Below, one piece after another: positions 56,131 to 64,000 of a DNA stretch of 64,000 nt. The stretch covers positions 1,151,001-1,215,000 of the forward strand of contig OY821519.1 of assembly GCA_963682025.1 (NCBI GenBank), in the 5' to 3' direction. A program made the position numbers and the translations under genes. How positions within the stretch are numbered: position 1 is the stretch's first letter; every line of letters begins with the position of its first letter. The notes beneath the pieces are model-generated. The model was not told the DNA's origin and did no database searches. It saw nothing but the letters and a program-made list of their open reading frames with translations. This stretch comes from Cordilura impudica. Lineage: Eukaryota; Arthropoda; Insecta; Diptera; Scathophagidae.

Positions 56131-59100
56131 CGAGGGCTTATATTCAATACCGTCTATCTACATTTTGACGAATTTTTTTTTTTTATGCCAAACTCATCTT
56201 TGACCCCATCTGCATGTACTGTAAAAATATCAGTGGAAAAAAACTATTTTTAGTACTATATATCCTGTATTTTATCATTTGTCTATCTACAAAGACACTT
56301 ATTTGAATTTTGAATTTTGAATTTTATGCCGGCAATACCGTCTATCTACATCATAGAATTTTGTCGTTTTTTTTAATTTCAGGCTATTTCTCTGTTTGAT
56401 ATCTATCTATTCACTGTTCGTTTTTCGGATACATACTTCTCTTGTCGAACGATCAATACCTACCATAATACGCTGTGTATGCGGTGGGTTGCCCTTTATG
56501 TTATTTTCTACCTACAAATGAGTATGCAAATAAATGAATTCAAACACAAAAACTCAAAAACACAAGCAAGAATGTACTAATTTGATACTGATTTGAAATT
56601 GACCACTTCACCTCGATTTAAAATCTAAGTTACCTATTGCTTTTCTGACACTTTTACCGTATTTCAGATTTTATTCGAAAAAATTAAAAGCAATTTTCTC
56701 TTCGTAGTGAGAAATTCATTTTATAAATACTTGTGAGATTATTATTGTGTGATTCCAGAATTTGAGCGTGGGTAAGTAATGTACACACTTACATCGATTA
56801 CATTGATTGATTGATTGATTGTTATGGTTGAAGGTTAAAATGTCCGATATATATGTCCAAAAAAATATCGCTACTTGTAACTCCTTACAACGTATTGCAT
56901 ACGATTACGTATCTTCAAATGACGAAGATATTGAGGGCGTATATATTACAGGTTCGTAACTACAAGTAATATCAAACTACATGAAAGTATGTGCCTAATA
57001 ATTTCCCACATTTACACCAAAATTTTAACCAGATTCCGAAAACGAAAAAGTTATCCAAAATGTGCCCATACGCAACAGATCTAAACGAGTCCATAACTCT
57101 ACGTCAAAAAAACGGAGTGCAAATGGTCGAAGGCGAATGCTTGGACAACAATATTTAGGATTTTCAACTGCTGATGCAGGATTCAAACAGAACTCCCCAA
57201 AAGCAGAAAGAAAAATAGGCCCAACTTGTTCGTCGCGCATTTGTAGAAACAGTAAAGTAAGACACTGCCAAAACTTTGATGAGAGAACAAGGACAAAAAT
57301 TTTTGAATCATTTTGGAACAAGACTTGGTAAGCAAAGCGAGAGTTTGTAAAGATGTGTGTAACAAAGCTTATAAAAAAAAAACACTGTAGAAAACAGAAC
57401 AGCTTTATGTTCAAACTACCACAAAACGAATTTGCGTTGCAGGTATGCCGATCCATGTTTTTATCAACGCTATCTTTACGTATTGTCATGGTTAAAGGAT
57501 GGATTAATGCGAACGATAAACCAATTTTGGCGTCACTTGTACCAAAAACAAATCTCAGAAGGGGGGTTGTAAAATTTTCTTGTCTAAATATCTGCAGAAC
57601 TTAGACAAGATGGAAAGCCATTATTGTCGCAAGGACACAACTAAAATATACATAGCAACCACTTTTAAAACCAAAGCAGATGTTTTTAAGGATTACCTTG
57701 AAAAATGTGCCGAGAAGGCAGTCAAGCCCGTTTCAATTTTTACATTTTCTACAGTTTTTGCCGAACAAAATTTAGCGCTCTTTATGCCTCGCAAAGATCA
57801 GTGCGATACTCGTGTGGGATTTAAGGCCAAGCAAATAACAATTGAAGAATACGATGCACATATTATGGATAAACAACGGGCTCAACTTGAAAAACAACAA
57901 GACAAACTTGCAGCTGAAGTAGGACGATGTCACGTGTTCACCATGGATGCACAAGCGGTAAAGCTTTGCCCTGACATTAACGCCTCAGCCATTTATTATA
58001 AAACACGCCTACAAGTGCACAACTTTACCGTGTACAATTTCGCCACGCATCAATGTACAAATTACTGGTGGAACGAGACTGATGGAGACCTCTCCGCTCC
58101 GACGTTTATTTCGTGCATAATGCACCATTTGTCAACACACTGTCTAACAGATACTCTACCAATAATAATTTACTCCGATGGTTGCGGTAACCAAAACCGT
58201 AATCACTTTTTGTCGAATGCTTTGTCCAATTTTTCAATAGAAAACAACAAAATCATAGAGCAAAAATACTTGCAGAAAGGACACACCCAGATGGAGTGTG
58301 ACAGTGCCCATGCAAAGATAGAGGCTAAGTTGAAAAATCAAACCATATATTTGCCATTCGACTACGTCAGGGTAACCAAAGATGCCCGCAAAACAGTCAA
58401 AATCAAGAACAAAATTATTAAAATGCCATTTGATGCATTACATTTAAAGTATGATTTTTTTAAGAACTATAAGGATACGAACCTTATTCGATTTTCCAGT
58501 ATTAGACCTGGTCGAGCAAAAAATGATCCGACAGTATCCCAACTAAGATCTCTCTTATATTCCCCAAGTGGTACCATTAAGTTTAAAGTGAATTTTGATC
58601 ATAATTACAATGAACTACCTACTAGAATAAAGCAATATAAAGGTCACATAGAACCAAAACAATTGTATACCGGTCGACTACCAATTCAGCAAAATAAATG
58701 GAAATATTTACAGGAGTTAAAGGCGGTAATTCCAGAGGAGTATCACTACTTCTATGATAATCTTAGCCACGCGCAGTAAAAATTATAATAAATTATAATA
58801 AAAAAATTATAAAAAACATTGTCTTTGAATTTAAACTGGTTAAACAATTGTTCTGAACACACCTACCCTCTATCTGACACCCTATTTGAGACACCCATGC
58901 CAAAAACAAAAACAAACAAAAACTAGTCAAAAACAACCCCTAGCTCCCTGAAGGGTTAAAATATTAGAACAGGTCCTACTATTTTTCTATCCCCAACATT
59001 TCTTGTGAACATATCTACCCCCTATCTCCCACCTTTTTCGGGGTCCCCATACAAAAAGCGTAATACAAACTTAATTTTAAAATAAGGCGATACCGTCTAT

Positions 59101-59342
59101 CTACATATTATTTTCCTACACAATGATTTCATTTTTGAGGCAATACCGTCTTTCTATCATAGAAGCTAAAATAACGCGAATTTCAAGAAACTTTTTAGTT
59201 AGAACGTTTGTTAGACACATTCTGTTAATATTGTAGAAGATGAGTTCATTAAAATTGTTGCTTATTTGCGAATAAAACTGTTTTTTGGCTCTCCTGAAAA
59301 ATTGTGTTTTTGTAGATAGACGGTATTGAATATAAGCCCTCG
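56131..59342 (+). mobile_element. 3.2-kb TIR transposon with ATAT flanks (Sola-like)
   Basis: Perfect 32-bp inverted repeats start CGAGGGCTTATATTCAATAC at both ends. ATAT flanks them at 56127-56130 and 59343-59346. Because ATAT is its own complement, it could be a 4-bp duplication or a TIR extension. Extra subterminal ACCGTCTATCTACA motifs lie inside both ends. The one gene (56840-58779) is a broken DDE-type transposase. A 4-bp duplication and the GHTQMECDS block suggest the Sola superfamily, but I cannot confirm this. It lies in the ~195-bp array and was inserted at the edge of the Helentron-like block. Confidence 0.85.
56840..58779 (+). pseudogene. DDE-type transposase pseudogene (Sola-like), two exons
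   Basis: Exon 1 runs 56840-56951 (ATG after AAAA; MSDIYVQKN start, acidic). An 81-bp intron (56952-57032, GTTCGT...TTTAACCAG) joins in phase to exon 2, for about 620 codons in all. Exon 2 first encodes a basic region (RNRSKRVHNSTSKKR), then GPTCSSRICRNSKVRHC, a Cys-rich block followed by IFESFWNKTW. A core follows with SHYCRKDTTKIY, TMDAQAVKLCP (Asp), IIYSDGCGNQNRN (Asp) and KGHTQMECDSAHAKIE (Asp/Glu), so the acidic triad is present. Two breaks: an in-frame TAA at 57329-57331 right after NKTW, and a one-base shift in the AAAATTTT run at 57571-57578. From 57580 the frame is open for 399 codons to the TAA at 58777. The degree of decay is low. Confidence 0.75.
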
Positions 59343-61215
59343 ATATTCAATTCATTATTTCATTTTCAAATAAAAACACAGAAATATTAGAAAAAAAAAT
59401 AAAGATATTAAACATAAACACAAAATCATCCTGTCAAACACGAAGTAATTTGTTTTTATACCCTGTACCACTATGTGGTTTGGGTATAATGACTTTGTGC
59501 TGCTGTTTGTAACAACCAGAAATATTTGACCTACACCCATCTTTAATTATACCGATCGAATCAGAATCACTATCTGATTCGATTTAACGATGTCCGTCCG
59601 TCCGTCCGTCCGTCTGTGTGTCCATGTAAAGTTTGTAATCAAACTGCAGGTCGCAAATATGAATATATTTTGACGAAATTTGGTATTTGATCTTTTATCG
59701 GCCATGGGATGAACGCTGTTGAAATTGGTGAGAATCGGTGCATGTTCAGACCTAGCCCCCATACAAATGACCCCTATGAAATCAACATATATTGCCATAA
59801 GATCCAAGTTATCATGCAAATATTAGTCAAATTGGGTTTGTGTGTATACATTACATTCATTAATCAGAAGTCCAAAAATTATCCCTATTGGACAACTCTT
59901 AGTCATAGGCCCCATATAGAGCTGCTTCCCGATCTTCACTTAAATCTATCAAAAAACAAAAATATTGCACTGATTCTTCTCAAATTTTGTTTGTATATAT
60001 TTTTGCAAAATACAAGAGACTTTACCAAACATGGTCAGGATCGGTCAATTTTTGGGCCTGGTCCCCATATAGATATTGCATCCGATATGAACTTTTTCAT
60101 ATCTGCAGCCAAAAAAATTTATAAAAATCCCACTCAACTTTGTTTTATGCTTATTTTCTATATCCAGTTAGTTGGGCCTGAGGGTCTCTTAACGCATGGT
60201 ATATGGTATCGTATAGTCGGTCTAGACCGACTATAATTTTCTTACTTGTTTTCTATTCTTCTTTGTGTTTCTCGCTTATTTTGACAGAGATGCCACTCGT
60301 TTGCAATTTAAATAAATAGAAAAATAGATTTGTCGACTGTCGTTAAGATGTATGTACTTAGTGAATCACTTAATCCTTAGTGCAAACAACAATAGCAGTC
60401 GATATATTTTGCGATTGTCGGATCGTTGAAATTTACAGAATCTCGGACTACAGAAAACATTGATTAAAATTCAATGAATTTTAGAAAACCTCAGATGATA
60501 TTTAAGAATTGCTAACATAAAAATTGTTACATAAATAAACGCAATTTGATGAGAATGTTATTAATATATAAATTTTCACAATTTTTTTTGGATGAATATT
60601 TGAAGTTTTTCAGATTATTATTTTATTTAAAATGTTTGGGACATTTGGTTTTTTGCGTTTGGCATCCCTAATTTAATTATTTATTATTATAAATTTATTC
60701 TCTATGTTTTCCAAATATGGCAATATTTTAATAAAAAAATTGGAGAGTTTTTTTTTTTGGTTCTTATATTGTTACTCCATCTGACCTATACGGCCGCAAT
60801 GAAAAAATATTTCGCCAGTTAAAAGAAACTATACAGCCATCTCCAATTAGCACGATTTAATGCATATAGGCACCCTACACAACCATTACCTTTGCAATGG
60901 AGGTTAGGGCGAGCTATTTAATTAGCAAAAACTAAATTAAAAGAGATGTTATGTCATATAACCGGAAACGCATGCATATAGGTATATAACCTAAATGCAT
61001 GACGATCAGCAACCACGATGACCAAAAAGCAAACACCGAAATAAATCCGAAATAATAGAAAAGACGAAAACCAACCCAAAGAATTTGCTGAAATAATTTG
61101 GTATTAAGTTTAACAAATTGTTTACTTTTTCATTTACATTTATTATCAAGACTCAAACCGAGGTGGAGGGTATCAAAGATTCGGCACAGCCGAATTTAAC
61201 ACTCTTACTTGTTTT
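59343..61215 (+). mobile_element. Second Helentron-like block, copy 2, carrying a DINE-1-like insertion
   Basis: Collinear with 1147-2266 (TCAAACACGAAGTAATTTG, GCATGCATATAGGTATATAA, CGGCACAGCCGAATTTAACA) and ending CTCTTACTTGTTTTT. It is split at 59457-60248 by a DINE-1-like copy that the other block lacks. Its left edge abuts the ATAT of the TIR transposon. Confidence 0.85.
59457..60248 (+). mobile_element. DINE-1-like Helentron, copy 9 (nested)
   Basis: Full plus-strand copy from TATACCCTGTACCACTATG through GTCCGTCCGTCCGTCCGTC (about 59591) and the perfect hairpin to TTTTCTTACTTG. The empty site in the other block reads AATTTGTGTTTTTCTATTC; here AATTTGTTTT precedes it and TTTTCTATTC follows. 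This fits insertion between T and T without duplication. Confidence 0.92.
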
Positions 61216-61470
61216 TATTTTTATTTTTTATGAGTCGTCGATCTTTTCCAAGTACTAGTTTTTCCACGCCACTAGGACACTCCATTTCAAGTGAAATTTA
61301 AGGATAAAACTTTAGGTACTTGTACGATTCTAAAAAGTATAGATTTGTTATTCTAAATACTTATATTTAACTTTTAACATGCTTTCAAACATGAAAAATT
61401 TTAGATTTTACTACTCGAGCTACTCGTTGAGCTCGAGTAGCTCATTTACTACTCGAGTAGCCCGAGTACT
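61216..61470 (+). repeat. Right arm of the foldback-like structure
   Basis: Inverted partner of 54096-54340, starting in GTCGTCGATCTTTTCCAAGT and ending in ACTCGAGCTACTCGTTGAGC plus further CTCGAGTAG units to about 61470. With the left arm it brackets about 7.4 kb. Confidence 0.8.
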
Positions 61471-61969
61471 CGAGCTTGACCGCAGGCTCTAGTATAGCCC
61501 TTGAAAAAATATTAAGAAATGATGTAATACTTTTCGTGATAGTTAAAAAAATTCAAGCACCAAATGCGATAAAGTTTTGGATTTTAGTCTTTCTCTTAAG
61601 TATAAAAAAAAATAGATTTAATTACAAAGTTTTAAGTATTTTCTTATAATTTCAATAATATAAAAAAATCGCACCATTTGGATGGAGAGCGCAATGTATA
61701 TTGTAAAAAATTGTAAATTATAATGTAAATTGTAAACAATTAAAAAAATAATTTAAAAAAAAATTATAAAAAAAATGTTAAATGATTTTTAGAAATTGCA
61801 TTGGCTGCGTGAACTTTTTTCACCAAAATGACTTCAAAAAAGATTTTTATTATCAGTGCAATATTGCCCATAGCGTGGTGCGATAAAGAAATTTTGTAAA
61901 AAAAAAGTTATTACTCAAATGTAAGTATATGCTTCTTCTACACCACGCACCATTAAAAAGAAAGAATTA
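61471..61969. other. Gene-free stretch
   Basis: Very AT-rich; nothing recognisable. Confidence 0.5.
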
Positions 61970-62392
61970 ATATTTGAAAAATTATATTTTATTTGAGTAT
62001 TATTCTCTTTTTACAATTATTACAATTATTATTCTCTTTTTACTTTCAAATAAAAAATCTTATTTTCGATTTTTATCAATTAATACAAGGAATAATTTTA
62101 ACTTAAGACTTCCAAGGTGTCGGCAGAGAATAGAATTTATCGGTAGTTTGGAGTATAATAATTACAAACATTTTTAAAAGATTGTTCGACAATTTCGAAT
62201 TTTAAACAAAGACTCAGAGAATTTCTATTGCAAAATACAGAAATGCTTTTGATATAATTATTATTATTGTTATTATTATTATTATTTATATATTTTTTTA
62301 AATCTAAATACTCTGTTAAATAAATGGCGCTGAGACCCTATTATTGTAAGATATAATTTGTATAATTTGAAATAAATAAAAAAAAAGACTGA
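61970..62392 (+). pseudogene. 3' end of a LINE ORF2 with poly-A-like tail
   Basis: INTRNNFNLRLPRCRQRIEF (about 62078-62137) and SLEYNNYKHF are followed, after a one-base shift in the T run at 62170-62175, by LKDCSTISNFKQRLREFLLQ (to about 62232). TR...LP and FKxxLRxxL blocks are typical of the C-terminus of many LINE ORF2 proteins. The 3' region ends TTGAAATAAATAAAAAAAAA (about 62367-62385). The element is strongly 5'-truncated. Confidence 0.6.
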
Positions 62393-64000
62393 GTTTAAGT
62401 CTTGAGCCTGAATAATTTTCAACTCAATCAACTATAATTAATTATAGAAATTAATATACTTATTGTTAATAAATTTTGTATGTTTAGTAGGAAGTCATCT
62501 TGAAGTTATCTGCTTATTATCAAGTAAAAGTTTTATGGTTTTTTAAATAAATAAAAATTTTATTTTGATCCGAAACAATTTCGGTAATTATCTTACCTGT
62601 TAATAAAATCAATTTTAGAAAAAAAAAACAATTCAATAATTGTTTTTGAATACAGATAGTTCGATTTGCATTTTATTAACCGACACTGTATTGTGCGGTA
62701 CTGTTTAACCTTCCTACACATGCACAGTACGTATGTGTGTGTACATGTGTATATGCAAATGAAAATGTAAAAATGTAAAACATTTTAACTTTATATAAAT
62801 GACACTATTTAAGTTGTATGAAAAGGGATTTTCCGCAAAACTTAAACATTTTTTTCATGCCACTCATGCACAATCATTGTTGCTGTATTTTATGGAAAAA
62901 GCAATTATCATAAATTGTCTGTATGTATAAGTAAAAACACAGCAGTGGTGAAAATAAGTCAGGCAGGTCATCTGTCACAATAGTGGTGACGATGGCGATG
63001 ACGATGGCGATGGCGGCGGGTTCGTTGTCTATGTGTGGTCATTATTGGGATTAAGTTATCAACATAACAAATGCATTTGCAATTGGTAATATATTACGAC
63101 GATTGAATGTGCGAGTGGTAAATTGTATTGCATTTATTATCGCCGGAAAAGTAGTTCAGTATGGCATAAAATTATTATTACAGAGCAGTCAGTACGCACA
63201 GATGTACATATATCAGATACAAACATGTCTGGCAAAATTATTAACGAACGTTAATAACGAACTAATTGGTAAAAGTTTAATTATGGCCATAATGAATTTG
63301 TCTGTGCGTGTACGTCCATCCGTTTTTTTTTGATTATATGCGGACGTTCATGAGCAATTAACACATTTTTTTGACTCTTTTGCAACTGTGACACATTTAA
63401 AGTTGTTATTATTGTTGCTAGATTGTTTTGTTCTCAAATAAATCAATCAATTATCTGTTTGTAGCTTTGTTTTAGAAAACTTTTTGGTTGATCAATTTAT
63501 GTGAATGCTGCTGATGCTTTTGGCTTCTACGACCGATTAAAACAAAAACAAAACAATGCTAGTTATTTTTCTTTGATCTTCTCTATCGGACTTTAGGGTA
63601 TTGATAAAGGAAAACTTTTTTTATTGAGGAATTTTACTGCTCCATTAGCAGACATAAGTAGAAAAAATACAAAAATGAAAGTTTCGATTTTAAAAATCAA
63701 AAAGTTTTTTGTTTTACTTTTTTGCTTCTTCTTAAATTCCTCGTACTTTGAAAACTTTCACAATTGTATTTTCATGTCATTTATCAATGACTACTTATTG
63801 TTAGAGTTTGTCTCGCATCGTATGTCTCGTCTAAGGCCAAAGTTATTCTGTGAGTTTTTGCATAAAAGATTGATATAAATTTATGACTATTTGTTTTTTT
63901 TTTTTTTAACTTTCAAAAATATTACGAACAGAAGAACAACAAAAACATTTACACTTTGTTGTATTAATCGGTATAAGATTGTTTTTTAAGTCAAGAGAAA
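62393..64000. other. Gene-free stretch with microsatellites
   Basis: It contains GTATGTGTGTGTACATGTG (about 62730) and a GATGGCGATGACGATGGCG run (about 62989-63018). Reading frames (63103-63333, 63624-63878) show no family motif. No promoter or splice pattern could be tied to a host exon. Confidence 0.5.

Noticed and set aside
56840..58779. Treating the 399-codon frame at 57580-58779 as a complete gene
   Set aside because: It begins at a TTG, not an ATG, and conserved upstream sequence in another frame shows it is the 3' part of a longer broken transposase.

Overview
This 64 kb window looks like non-coding DNA from a higher fly (Diptera, probably Schizophora). It is very AT-rich, and the commonest repeat has the architecture of Drosophila DINE-1/INE-1 (mini-me) elements: a TATACCC start, a GTCC/GTCT microsatellite and a 3' hairpin. 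I found no intact host gene, no tRNA or rRNA and no CRISPR. Every recognisable coding sequence is a broken transposon or retrotransposon gene. The species cannot be fixed from the sequence alone.

Layout. 0-3.6 kb: a DINE-1-like element, a second Helentron-like block, an unclassified repeat (called D here) and a short Helitron (family C). 6.2-8.7 kb: a C/T-rich minisatellite split by a DINE-1-like copy. 10.9-16.1 kb: two D repeats in inverted orientation; one is split by an LTR with ATTT target duplications, and that LTR holds a minisatellite, a Tigger/pogo pseudogene and a mariner (DD41D) pseudogene. 17.2-20.1 kb: a LINE carrying a Helitron, which carries a solo LTR with GTGT duplications. 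20.6-27.7 kb: Helitrons, a Harbinger-like MITE with TAA duplications and inverted-repeat elements. 29.3-31.9 kb: two inverted pairs of elements (DINE-1-like, then Helitron). 32.1-37.8 kb: transposon gene fragments, a foldback element, a small TA-flanked MITE and more DINE-1-like copies. 38-41.1 kb: a decayed transposase-like gene split by an inverted-repeat element. 43.6-47.7 kb: two LINE fragments and a CACTG-ended element. 48.25-52.65 kb: a Tc1-like transposon, TA duplications intact, filled with later insertions. 54.1-61.5 kb: a foldback-like locus made of degenerate ~195 bp units, holding a 3.2 kb TIR transposon with a broken ~620-residue transposase (Sola-like) and a Helentron-like block that itself holds a DINE-1-like copy.

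The elements do not work together as a pathway. Their value is the layering: several insertions sit in a repeat that also has an uninterrupted copy in the window, so target duplications, element ends and relative ages can be read directly. The remaining stretches contain only microsatellites and AT-rich sequence.
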